From the NCBI GenBank assembly GCA_035236585.1, contig CP141130.1, forward strand, positions 30,329,501 through 30,393,500: 64,000 nt of DNA. The letters are read 5' to 3'. Position numbers and translations under genes: made by a program. Source of the DNA: Warburgia ugandensis. Its lineage: Eukaryota; Streptophyta; Magnoliopsida; Canellales; Canellaceae. Below the pieces are notes generated by a model that did no database searches, was not told where the DNA came from, and saw only the letters and a program-made list of their open reading frames with translations. Shown piece by piece: positions 1 to 10,830 of the stretch (positions within the stretch are counted from its first letter, which is position 1; each line of letters opens with the position of its first letter).

Positions 1-830
1 AAAATTACTCAAAAAATTGATTCTAGTGTCATTGAGTAGACTAAAATCCAAGTTTGGATAAATAATATCTATTTTTCTCCATTTTTATGAATAAAAGGGG
101 AAAATGGTCTTTCCATATGACAATGGGGCCAACAAAGTAGGCCAATGTTCTAAAAGAAATAATAATTGAACAATGCACTACTAGATTGTAGTGGAGGAGG
201 AAACTCCACCCATAAATAAAATAATATAAAGAAAGAAGGAGATTTTTATGAAAAAATAATTTAAAATTCAAAACATTCCCCATAAATAATTCTAAAAATT
301 TCACAAAAATTTTCACAACTTTAGCACAAAATCCCCTAGACTGCCCTGGAAAATTAGAGCAAAAAGCCTCTCCCATCTCCCCCAATCTCTCTCTTTTTTT
401 CATCTTTCTCTCTCCTCTCTCTAGAATAGTATCAAGAGCACTAAGTTCAATTATCCATTGTGTTCTAGATCAAATTTGACAAATCCCACCTTCCATATTT
501 TTCTAAATTCCCTGATCTATAAAACTCCAAAGTAATTTCAAGATCCAATGGTTCAATAAATGGAAAAGACAAATCAAGATTTATTTGATGTGTTATGGCA
601 TATGGTGAGTATTTATTTATTTTAGCATCAATTTGTCAATTATGAGAAAATCAGGTAGGAGGATATCATCTAATATTTAGTGTATGTCATTTTTTATATT
701 TTTAATTTCACTACATTTGCATCATGGAGGCTTTGATGAAAAATCTGAGCTGTCCAATAGATTTAGAAGGGTTCAAAACTTGGGTCATCACAATTCTCAT
801 CCTCTTCTTTTCACCCTTTTTTCTTGGCTA
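1..830 (+). mobile_element. Tekay-like Ty3 LTR fragment
   Basis: This stretch resembles, piece by piece, the LTR at 17948-22680. Shared landmarks are the tract near 430-560 (matching about 18690-18820: 'tctagatcaaatttga', then 'caagatccaatggttca') and the tract near 735-780 ending 'agaagggttcaaaac' (matching about 19065-19100). It runs off the left edge of the window. It lacks the CpG-rich patch of the younger copies and is well diverged, so it is probably old. No protein-coding potential is expected here. Confidence 0.6.
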
Positions 831-849
831 TTATTTGGGTTCACATACT

Positions 850-1955
850 TGCTGGTCTTGGATTGATTGTTGGATGATTGAAGAAGTTATTTTGGGTTGT
901 TTTTAGATTCAAGAATGGTGTGCACATCTCTTGTAAGATATGTACCACATTTGTAACCATTTTGCAATTCAATAAACTCCTTATTTCATGATTGATATGT
1001 ATTATTCATGAATGATTTACTTGATTTAAAGCTTATGTTCCATGGTGTTATGATGCAATCTCTTTGTTTAAGATTCACACACACACCTTTGCATTCCATT
1101 TCTTATGTATGCAATCCATTGTTTCATGCATTTCTTGTCTTAGTTTCCTTAAGTTCCATGTATAATTCTAGATTAGTTTGTTTCAAGTTCCCTTTATCTT
1201 TATCGCATATTTCTTGTGTCTTTCATGCACTTTAGTTATTTCATGCATTATTTTAGGATAGATTTCATGTGCACCTTTCTTTATTCCATTTAGGAAGTTT
1301 TCCCTCTTAGATTCATATGCACAAATCTTTAGTTCAAGTATGCCATTCTAACTTAAGTTGCATCATAGATTAATGCATATCTTATTTAGTCTTGATACTC
1401 ATTTTGCATTGTAGTTTATGTTTTACTTTGTTAGGACGGGCATAGCACAAGGTTAGGATTCACGCATATTATACACATTTCAATTCATGCATCTTAAGTT
1501 TACTTAGGTTCCACTCATCCCACCTTGTTTCATGCACATTCTTTTGCATACTATTCCTTAGTTTTGTATGTTTGTAGTTTAGCTTATTTCATATTTAGGT
1601 TTATATTGCATCTTTAGAATAGTTTTAGGAAGCTTCTAATTTCACTTCGTGGAAAAGTTTCTAATTGTAGTTTTAGGAAAGTGTGTTTAGGAAAATTTCT
1701 AAGTTTAGCTTGTTTTCTTTTAGCACATTTTCGTATTCCATGTTTTAAATTTATGTCATGCTTCCCTGTTAATTCATTCCTTAGTTTAGGATAAAAATAA
1801 ACTTTCTTTGGCTAGGTTAAATAGTTTAAATAAAGGTCCATCTAACACAAAACCATGAGATTCCTAGTGGGATCGATCTCATTCACATGTATTTACTACA
1901 ATAGATTCGTGTGCTTGCTAGTAAATTAAAACATACACCATTATCCAAAGGCTAC
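850..1955 (+). mobile_element. Athila/Tat-like LTR, 3' part
   Basis: The end of this stretch (about 1855-1935) is closely similar to the LTR tail at 23700-23800. Both carry 'gattcgtgtgcttgc' after a 'gtgggat' block, a layout known from the LTR ends of Athila-type elements. A possible polyadenylation region with 'caataaa' lies near 970. The expected primer binding site does not follow; instead the sequence turns into an LTR of the opposite orientation near 1955. Confidence 0.5.
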
Positions 1956-3200
1956 TCTCTCTTGGCTATCATTATAAGAGATTTATGGCATTTGATCAGG
2001 GAGAGCTAGAAGTAATATAAAAAAGAAAATAGGCCAAGTAAAGTGCACATGAACCAAGGGAAGAAGCTTGTAATAAGAGAAGAAGGAGCATGGAACTCCA
2101 AAGTTACTTGCATGTAAAACCTCCAAAGAAAGAGGCGTTGAAAAAATTCCCTTCCCTCTCCACATTTTTCACGTATATACAGAGGTAGATCCTTACTAAT
2201 TTCTATCCTAGGGAAGAAGCATGAGATAAGGATGATAAGATAAGGAAGGATGGTGAGATAAAATAAGAAGTCTTAGGAAGTGGAAAACCTCCAAAGGAAA
2301 TTGTGTGGAAGCCTCCTTCCTAAGTTGTTCACGATGGAGAGAAAGAGAAAGGAAAGAAAAGAAAAGTTTATGAGGGAGGTCTCTTCTACGATTCGTCCAC
2401 ATGTCCATGCCACCTACCCTTGTTGATAGAATCCATGTTTCTTCATATTTTTTCTCTTTAGAACTCGTTTTTTTTGTAAGTTAGAGAATCACGTTTCCTT
2501 CTTCAAAACATGTGGACCCATGTAGCTTTGGGTTAGATGGCTTATGTGGCTTCCTTTGATGGCTCCTGACTTGGTGGTTTCATGGCTTGCATCTTAGCTT
2601 CACCTACCCATTGTTTCATGGCTCATGTGGCTTGTATGGCTTGAAATCTCATGCAAATGTGGTGGAATTCTAACCTTATGCATGAATTTTACATAGGCTC
2701 ATTTCTCACATTGAGTTCTACCAATTATTTTTGGAATCCATCTAATTGCTCTAGAGTAATCCTAACCCATACTTGAACTTTGGAATCATGGAAAATGGAT
2801 CCCAGTCTCTCTAGGTTGATCTAGATCATTGATTATCATCATCTAAAGTAATCTAGACTATTGGATCATTCTTTTAAAACCTACAAAAGATTAAAAACAC
2901 TAATTAAACTTAAAAATTTATGACAAATCACATACTTACTCTGCTTCTGTACCTACAAAATATCAGATTCTCATATGGAGTGATCGCAAACATTGGATTA
3001 TTCTCTTAACACCTACAAAAGATTACAAATACTAATTAATACCTAAAATATTTATGATAAATGGTATTCTTACGTTGGATTAGCTTCTAAACCTGCAAAA
3101 TATTAGATTTTTGGATTATTAGTTCTAAAATGCATGTATCATGAATTTTGAAAAAACCTTAGAATAATGCCTTATGATCTATGACACATGCACTGCTGAT
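1956..3200 (-). mobile_element. Athila/Tat-like LTR, minus orientation
   Basis: Read on the minus strand, this matches the 5' half of the plus-strand LTR at 28331-30265. Shared blocks include 'aatcttttgtaggt' and 'atttatgacacatg' relatives, and 'cctagggatagaa' near 2205-2220. It meets the plus-strand LTR fragment at about 1955, so the two pieces face tail to tail. It holds an internal direct duplication (2865-3090). Diverged and old. Confidence 0.55.
2865..3090. repeat. Direct duplication, about 120 bp period, inside LTR
   Basis: Two adjacent diverged copies both run from 'cctacaaaagatta' (about 2880 and 3012), through 'aaatatttatgataaa'-like sequence, to 'ttactctg' or 'ttacgttgg' and then 'cctacaaaatat' or 'cctgcaaaatat'. 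The plus-strand LTR at 28400-28560 shows the same motif 'tttgtaggt', so the duplication arose within this LTR lineage. Confidence 0.6.
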
Positions 3201-3222
3201 TGGCTACTTTTTATACAAAATA

Positions 3223-3245
3223 GAATATATATATATATATATATA
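3223..3245. repeat. (AT)n microsatellite
   Basis: About ten AT units in a row, just outside the minus-strand Athila-like LTR. A short simple repeat with no further structure seen. Confidence 0.9.
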
Positions 3246-5580
3246 ATATTAAAGTTAAGCATAACTTATGAATGTAGTATGGAAAATTTAGATGAAGTGT
3301 GATAGTTCAACAGGATTCATCTCATGATTAAGTTTACACTTAAACACATGAAGTACCATGTTCAAGTGATAGAGCATTAACATTTCTCTAAGTTTAAGAA
3401 GTTATATCACATCCTTATCTTATTACTTAACAATCACAGTCATTTTTTTGAAGTGAGAGTATGCTAATGCAAATCACACACGGTGCCTTAGAATTTGATC
3501 ATTCATAACCCAAAGTCAATTAACCATTGATTTAGTAAGTTCTAGGGTAATCCACGGGTTAAAGGCACAATCCATTGTCAAACCGAGTATAAAAAACTCA
3601 CATCCGTCAAAATGGAATAGAACAAAGAAAATCAGATGAGATACAATCCTACCATCAAGACTAAGGTCTAGACTCTAGAGTGTGATTGACATATCTAACA
3701 TGTCCACAATCCAACACCTGATGCCTAGGCTCATAGGGAACTGCTGTTACTTCAGGTGATCACTATCATCACTATGTTTCCACGGATACCACACAGACTC
3801 TCACCGACCCGCATGAGGTTACCAACTACATCCTCAGAGCATCCCTAGAAGCCTACTCTTGAATTAAGCTCCTGTTGAGTTGGTATCTAATCTCAATTAG
3901 ATGATAGAGGCCACTTGCTCCTCTTAGAATAGTGTCTCCATGACTTATAATAGCTAGTGGAGAACTTATCTAAAACATTGGTCATATAATTTCTCTAGGA
4001 CTTATAGTTGCCCGTAGAGAACTTGCCTAAAACCTCAATCATATAGTATCTACGGACTTGTAATTTCCATAGAGCACTTTCCTAAAACATCAATCATCAA
4101 ATTATCATGCAAGAAAAAGAAGCTTCCAAAGGCATATGCAAAAACATGGAATCTCATCCCTTTCCAAGGTGTGAAAGTCTTTCACTCATAAATCCATGCA
4201 TGTCATAAGGCACAATCTTCAAACTCAATAGTTCCATAAGATGAAGCATATGGTATGCCATGTGCACCCTTGCAAAGTGAGGTACGTTATGTTTATTATT
4301 AGAGATAGCTTCTTATTATCAGTTATTAGTATAAAGCTAACATATGATTTCACATGTGACCTTAGTAACCTCATCAAATGTTAGGTTTCCTTCATTAAGA
4401 ATGAATATAACATTTTCATGTAGATTTAAGGTTACTCAAGTCTTGTTAATTCATGATCAAGTCTTTTCAATAAGTATTAGCATGAACCATATAGGATGAG
4501 TGTGGTTAGATACTTACCTTTAAGTTATTTCCACTCTATGGTTCACACTTTAGGAATTTCTCCTTGATCTTATGTTTTATCTTGAGGTGACCTGCTAGTG
4601 TTCTTCTCTTTTATGAATGTTCTAAGGATAGTAAGTACTAGACTTGTCATCTTATACATGTCCATAACCTTATAAAGTGTCAAACTATGTCAAATCAACC
4701 ACTAATTTCCCTTAGTTTTGTTAGTTACTAAGTTAATTAGCTAGACATTTCCCTTTCATCCTAAAGTTACTTTTTTGTATGACCTAGCATTCTCAATTTT
4801 TTAAAGAGTTTATTCAACCTAAAGTGTCATTAAGTGATACATATGCATTAGCTACAACATTTTGCTTAGGGTATGATTTGGTGATTTCAAGAACTTGCAT
4901 GGTGCTAATGGTTTATAAGAGTGATTACCTACAATTTTGGGTTTATTATGCCTTTAGCAATTCAAAACTATATAGTCCCATTCCATTATATTTCAACCCA
5001 AGAATGGTTAATCCTTATTCACTCATATGCCTAATTAGAATTTGGTGTTTTCATTAGTGTTACTTCCATTGTTATACTCCTATAAGTGAATTGGTTTATG
5101 AAGGTTGTATCTCGCTTATTTTTATAGGTTTAATCCTTGGAATAAGGATACTTATGATCTTGATTTAGGTCTCCATCTTTTAGATATCAAGATGTCCAAG
5201 TGATTTGTGAGATTAGTCACATTTAACATTAGTAATTTAGTTCTTCTTTCAAGGATTTCACCATGCGTCTACTTCTACCTTGCATTTCATCCTCCAAGTT
5301 CATCTCAAACCAATGCCGTCCATCTAGAAATTGTCAAAGCCTCAATGAGGAACAAATGCCATCACCAATTTTAAAATAAATGGCCTCACATCAATGGCCC
5401 AAAGCCCACTTTCGTAACACATCAGTGTTTTCATTCTCTTGACAACTTCATCAGATTCATTCACTTTATTAAGAATTTACTTACATGGTTTACATGTGTA
5501 CTGACACTACAAAGAGCGAATAGCATAATCTAGGCATTAAGAATACGAAATAGCATTAATTAGCATGATAAAGTTGTCAA
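3246..5580. other. Unassigned AT-rich sequence, no gene seen
   Basis: No open frame of convincing length or composition, no splice-like exon and no recognisable transposase or reverse transcriptase residue string. The block around 3500-4100 has a slightly higher GC content and a cadence like long plant LTRs, but no LTR end could be placed. Treat as unassigned, probably decayed repeat. Confidence 0.5.
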
Positions 5581-5584
5581 TTGA

Positions 5585-6080
5585 TAAAATGTCGCCTTGC
5601 AGTTCTAGCGAGGACTGGTTTTGCAATTCCAAGTAGGATTCACCTAAATTAAGCATTTCATTAGAGAAGGTGGCACGATTCACAAGTTAACTTATAGAAT
5701 TACAAGTTAGAAGCAAAATTTGGAAATTTCATACATAGAAATTAGTGGGTAACATAATCAATGCACCTTTTTGTGAAACGTCTCCCTGCAATTCCAGCAG
5801 GGAGCGGTTTTATAATTCTTGATAGAAATCACCGATAACATGCATAATTTTTATTGAAATTGACATGGATCATATGTTAACTTATAATATCGCATGATAA
5901 AATAAAGTTTCAAGAAATTAAAAACTTAGATAATAGCAGCTACACCTTCGACCTCATCATATTGTGAAATGCCTCCCCACAATTCTAGGAGGGAGTGATT
6001 TCGCTTAGGTGAGGAATTCCACCTCAATTAAACAACCTCTTATAGAAATTTTCATATGGATATGTATGTTACTGGTAACC
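5585..6080. repeat. 190-bp tandem repeat, three copies, each with a small inverted repeat
   Basis: Three copies are anchored at 5591, 5780 and 5971, so spacing is 189 and 191 bp. Each anchor is a short dyad: the middle copy is a perfect hairpin, CTCCCTGC (5782-5789), a 7-base loop, then GCAGGGAG (5797-5804). The other two are imperfect versions. Each is followed by a 'ggttttgcaattc'-like block and a 'aacttataa'-like block. Between copies the sequence is clearly diverged. Function unknown. Confidence 0.75.
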
Positions 6081-7052
6081 CTAAAAGTGAAGAGAAAAAT
6101 TAGGGCATTTCCACAAAATTGGAAGGTAATTGATGCCTATTTCCAGCCCAAAGAGCTAGGAAATGGTGACATCTTCTAGCTCTTCAACTACTGTCAAAAC
6201 ACCACCTTTCCCCCCAAATTTTAGGTATGTTATGCCTCAATGACCCTTCATGAAAAACCCCAAAATGTATAGTAGCATTTCCTTCCAAATGGTAGAAATA
6301 CAGGAGTGTTCCCAGCTGGGATTCACCCTTGCATTTCAATCCATTCAACAGCCTATATGAAAGTTCTTTAGCAATTCATTGAGATCATGATCTTATCATT
6401 CGTTCATCACAAAATCCTAGCATACATCCATACTTATTTTTCTGAGATTTCATAATGTTACAATGAATTAACTTTAGGAGCTATATAAGACAAGTTCTCA
6501 TGCTTCAAAGCCACTCTTAGGCTAGTCACATCCTACACTATGTATCACCCAATAACCATACATAAACCCATTCAAAACTATTCATTTTTATGGCATCAAC
6601 CTAAAGTCTACATTAGGCTAATTCCTATTTCCCACCTACCTCTTGGATGCTGTGCAAAATCTTGTTTCTTTGGCCAAGATTCTTGCTCTAGACTTGGCTC
6701 CTATTCTCAACTTGGGGCGTCTCCTTGAAGGCCTCTAAAATTCTTCCTTTTCTCTAGCAATCACTTCCAGTCCTCTCTAGGATTTTTCCCATGGTTTTCT
6801 TCACTTATTTCCCTTATTCTCCTCTAAATCTTATCCTATCTTAGCTAGTTTTTTATCTATTATCTATTTAAATACTTATTCCCTTATGCTATATCATAGC
6901 ATTATTACCTGAAGGCACTACAACATCCTATGTATTCCACTCTATTTCAAGCCTCCAAACCCCTTTCCACCTAGACCTTCCCCCATTCACTACTTACAAC
7001 CTAGACTGCTAAAGATTCTCTAACTCTACCTTGGCCATCCAAATCGCATCCT

Positions 7053-7054
<2 letters not shown>
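6081..7054. other. Unassigned sequence, no gene seen
   Basis: A further, weak relative of the 190-bp unit may occur near 6300 ('gttcccagctgggattcacc'). Apart from that, there is pyrimidine-rich sequence and no convincing coding region in either strand. Confidence 0.4.

Positions 7055-7127
<73 letters not shown>
7055..7127. repeat. (CT)n microsatellite, about 36 units
   Basis: An uninterrupted run of CT dinucleotides about 73 bp long. A short purine counterpart 'gagagagagag' lies about 35 bp downstream (7161-7173), so the region could form a GA/CT foldback. A 16-base T run follows at about 7219. Confidence 0.95.
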
Positions 7128-7130
<3 letters not shown>

Positions 7131-7727
7131 TCTCTTTAATAAATTTAGACCTTGATAGTTTAGAGAGAGAGAGAAATAGTGGTAAACTGCAGTAAGATAA
7201 AACTAGAAAAAATACTCCTTTTTTTTTTTTTTTTATAGTTTATGGTTATTATTCATGGAATTTATATGTTACCCATATTATAGGTGGTTAATAAATTTCT
7301 TTTACAACTTGTGAATGCACAGACACTTATGCTATTCATAGTTATAAAGATGGGATATGAATAATTAGCAAGGCAAATGTCTAAAAATTCCACTATGGTT
7401 TTTGATAGATGTTGGAAAAATCATAAGAAAAATTAATTGGAAATTCAACTTTTAGTATCTGATTATAATGGGTATCATAAATTTTTTATGACAATTTGCC
7501 AAATCATTCTTGAAATTCATAATGACTACACTAGGTTCATGTTAGTTTGGTATATTAACAAAATGCTTGGTTGGTAGACTCTTTCAATTATTTAGTGTTT
7601 CTTAACTTTTAATTCATGATACTAAAATGTGGGGACTTTTTCAAGAATTTCTAAATATTCTTTTAAAATTTTATAACCTCAAAGTGTATGTTCAACTACC
7701 TTCAATAGAAAACATACCATGAAAAGG

Positions 7728-8003
7728 ATAAGATTATTTGATGAGAGTCTTGGAAATTTTAGGGGAGAGTAGAAATGGAGTAGAGGAAACCAAATGTAGC
7801 TTGAGCATGTACAATATAGCTTTCTTTAAAGTGTATTCGCCCGACTAGGATTTCTTCTGGGATTAAATTGGTAAATTACTTCTAGGATACTACAAGTCTT
7901 GTGTGTGTTATCTAAGCAACTAATCATGAATCCTCCTATAACTAGTTAACCAAGCTTTAATCTCGCAAAATAACACTAGAGAAAGACTAAAGAGTATTTG
8001 AAA
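7728..8003 (+). repeat. Dispersed repeat X, copy 1, left part
   Basis: Matches 12519-12760 over its length. Shared landmarks are 'cttgagcatgta', 'aaagtgtattc' and 'actaggatttctt', and a 'ggtaaa..actt' block. It is cut at 8003 by the TRIM composite and resumes at 9038. The family could not be named; the phrase 'caatctcccactta' after the right part suggests a decayed LTR, which is inference. Confidence 0.75.
7999..8003. repeat. Target-site duplication TGAAA, left copy
   Basis: TGAAA lies directly before the left end (TGTAACAACC) of the TRIM composite and is repeated at 9033-9037 directly after its right end. Five bases is the usual length for LTR-element integration. Confidence 0.8.
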
Positions 8004-9032
8004 TGTAACAACCCAGGTTCCAACAGTTATAATATTGTCCGTTTTGGGCTTAGCCCTCATGACTTTGTTCTTCTCCCTAAGGGGAAAACATGTTGTGACC
8101 ATTAGAGTTCCTTGAACTCTTATAACCAGTGCAGCTTCCACTCTCTCGGTGATGTGGGACTAACTCTCTATACCTAGCCCCTGTCCTTTGCTTGAGACTT
8201 TTGGCGTGCCTTAGTCGGCGTCTGACCTCACCTGACTTGTTAGACCGCAGAGCATCACCTCTCCCCACCTTAGGGGGCATGCATCCTCGCATGGCCTTTT
8301 GACCAGACGCAACCACATGCGGTTAGCCTACACCATGAGGGCTAACGACTCTAATATCAATTGTAACAACCCAAGTTCCAACAATCACAATATTGTTCGC
8401 TTTGGGCTTAGCCCTCACAGTTTTGTTTTCCCCCTAAGGGAGAAACGTGTTGTAACCGTTAGAGTTCCTTGAACTCTTATAACCATAGTAGCTTCCACTC
8501 CATGGGCGATGTGGGATTAACTCTCAATACCTAGTCCCGTCCCTCACCTGAGACTTTTGGTCTGCCTCAATGGGCATTTGACCTCACCCAGCTTGTTAGA
8601 CCACAGAAGAACAAAGCCATGAGGGCTAAGCCTAAAGAGAACAATATTGTGACTGTTGAAACCTAGGTTATTATAATTGGTATCAGAGCCGTTCCCCTCA
8701 TGGTGTGGGCTAACCGCATGTGGTTGCATCTAGTCAAAAGGCCATGCGAGGACGCATGTCCCCTAAGGTGGGGAGAGTTGACACTCTATGGTCTAACAAG
8801 TCGGGTGAGGGAAGACGTTGACTGAGGCAAGCCAAAAGTCTTAGGCGAGGGACAGGGGTTAGGTATTGAGAGTTAGTCCCACATCGCCTGCGGAGTGGAA
8901 GCTGCACTAGTTATAAGAGTTCAAGGAACTCTAATGGTCACAGCGCTTTTTCCCCTTAGGGGGAAGAACAAAGTTGTGAGGGCTAAGACCAAAGTGGATA
9001 ATATTGTGACTGTTAGAACTTGGGTTGTTACA
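8004..9032. mobile_element. TRIM composite in inverted (head-to-head) arrangement
   Basis: A small non-coding LTR-type element. The minus-strand half is LTR (8362-8607), internal (8258-8361, with a primer-site relative near 8346-8361) and LTR (8004-8257). The plus-strand half is a partial LTR (8607-8675), internal (8676-8778) and LTR (8779-9032). Both outer LTRs are 254 bp. The plus-strand primer site TGGTATCAGAGCC (8678-8690) matches the initiator tRNA-Met type, and a purine tract ('aaggtggggagag') sits before the LTR at 8779. The whole unit begins TGTAACAACC, ends GGTTGTTACA and is flanked by TGAAA on both sides. It has no coding capacity, as expected for TRIMs, and sits inside repeat X. 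Confidence 0.8.
8678..8690 (+). promoter_or_regulatory. Primer binding site of TRIM (tRNA-iMet type)
   Basis: TGGTATCAGAGCC lies 2 bp after the LTR end at 8675. It is the classic plant LTR-element site complementary to the 3' end of initiator methionine tRNA. The minus-strand half has a relative at about 8346-8361. Confidence 0.85.
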
Positions 9033-9275
9033 TGAAAAAACCTTATCTTTAGTATCATTGAAAAATGAGGAAAAATAACTCATTTTATAGAATGAGAGTA
9101 TGTTATTCTCTCAGCAAAGTGACCCTTCACTAGATCACTCTTCAACTTGGTACTTAATCCCTGCCACTTAATATGTTCCTTCATTTTAATTTTAAGACAA
9201 CACTCATGGTTTTGAAAATTCAATTTGGTAAAACAACTTCTAAACTTAAATGTTAGTAATCAACATTAAAAATAT
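9033..9275 (+). repeat. Dispersed repeat X, copy 1, right part, with right TSD
   Basis: Begins with the second TGAAA (9033-9037), then resumes the match to 12770-12965, including 'cattgaaaaatg', 'agcaaagtga', and 'cacttaatatgttccttcat' versus the similar block near 12880. The match fades near 9275. Confidence 0.7.
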
Positions 9276-10830
9276 TCAACAATCTCCCACTTAATTAAAT
9301 ATATTTAAGAATGAGATCTATGAAAAACATTATCCCCCACTTAAATGTATTATTCTATTGGTCTACTAGACAAAACAAAATTGTCATGCATACATGATAG
9401 GTATCTTTCAATTTGAACCTTCACTTGGTCTTAGCACCTCAAACTTTCATTAGAATCCATGTGGTGAAGTCAAATATAAGTCCTATATACTGAAACTACA
9501 TAATGGTATTGCCAAGTAAGATATTCATATTTTCATTTAGCATTATAAATTGTCATGTACTAGTTCTAGCTCCATGAGTGATCCTAAAGGAACCCTTACT
9601 CTCATGAGAGGTAGCACCGGCCCTATCATATAGGTGAAGTCCTTAGAGTGCCTTAATTAATTTTATAGGCACATGTCTATTATGACTAATACTTCATAAG
9701 TTTACTTAAATCATACCTCATTATAGTAATTGCCAACAATACAACTTATAGTAATATTGATCCTAACCACTTATCAATAACTTCTTTTTACAACAATGAA
9801 CTTAACTAATTAAAGTTGTCAAACAATAAATTGGATTCCTTTTAGATGCTACTATACTTATTTATCTTCTAAGATATATTGTCTTACTTAATAGTGTCTT
9901 AGACTTATATTCCTAGATTTCACATATAATAGGCCACTTGAGCCCTTATCTAGTTGTAACAACCAATTGAATTGCAACCTCATAGTTGAATGAAAAACAT
10001 GTTTTTGTATAACTTCTTAACATCGTTAAAATTATTGTTGCAACCTCTAAATATGGTTGAGATATCTTTCAAGGGATGAGCTATGTCCTTTGCGGCTATC
10101 TTCAATGGCTTTCTATATGATTGTTTTTATGTGTATATTCCATACTTTTAACTTACTAATTTTATAACTTATAGGAAAATTAATGTGTCACATATATTAG
10201 TCTTCAAATATCACTAGTTTGGTACTTTGCTCATATGAATATTTGCAATGCCCTCACTATTCTTTGTATACTTAGATACCTATAAATGCTATCGACATTT
10301 CCAACACTTCTGCTATTAAGGTAGAATGTTCAATTATATTGTCCTTTGTACCATGCATATTAGATCTTATAATAAGCATATTTTCACATATATTATATAA
10401 TCACAATATATAATTAAAAATATGTATGATAAGTCATAATATTTACAAATATTTAAGTACTTGTTTGTGCCACTTATCTACGAAATATGCTCATGATTGT
10501 ACCCTAACATTTTTTAGAAAATTGGATTTCGGAAAAAAATTTCAAAATTACCTTTTATGTTTATGACTATGAGTTTTATCGCAAATATAGACGGGCCCCA
10601 CAATAGTTCATTTATAAAGCTTCCAATTGGACTCAAAATGTCATCACAGATCATCCCTCTAGTTTTTCTAAAATCATAGATGAAAATCTCTTAAAATGTT
10701 TGACATTTATATAACTGCAGACCTATCTGGAAATTTGCAAACATAGTAAACTGGATACATTATAAATTACTGACAATACATCTGCCTAGAAATTAGACTT
10801 CAAGATGAACATGTAAATACTTTACTCTTA
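9276..10830. other. Unassigned AT-rich sequence
   Basis: Starts with 'caatctcccactta' and a second 'tcccccactta' at about 9331, phrases I associate with decayed plant LTR sequence. No open frame, splice-like exon or terminal repeat was found in the rest. Confidence 0.4.

Noticed and set aside
5585-6080. CRISPR-like array
   Set aside because: Unit is 190 bp, copies are diverged and there are only three; the setting is plant nuclear DNA.
8678-8690. tRNA-derived sequence as a tRNA gene (also 31782, 23809, 30269)
   Set aside because: Only the primer-site bases complementary to a tRNA 3' end are present; no tRNA body or A/B boxes.
8004-9032. Cassandra-type TRIM carrying 5S rRNA sequence, or a foldback DNA transposon
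   Set aside because: No 5S internal-promoter boxes are visible. The primer site, purine tract, TG...CA ends and 5-bp TSD point to an LTR-type TRIM rather than a foldback DNA element.
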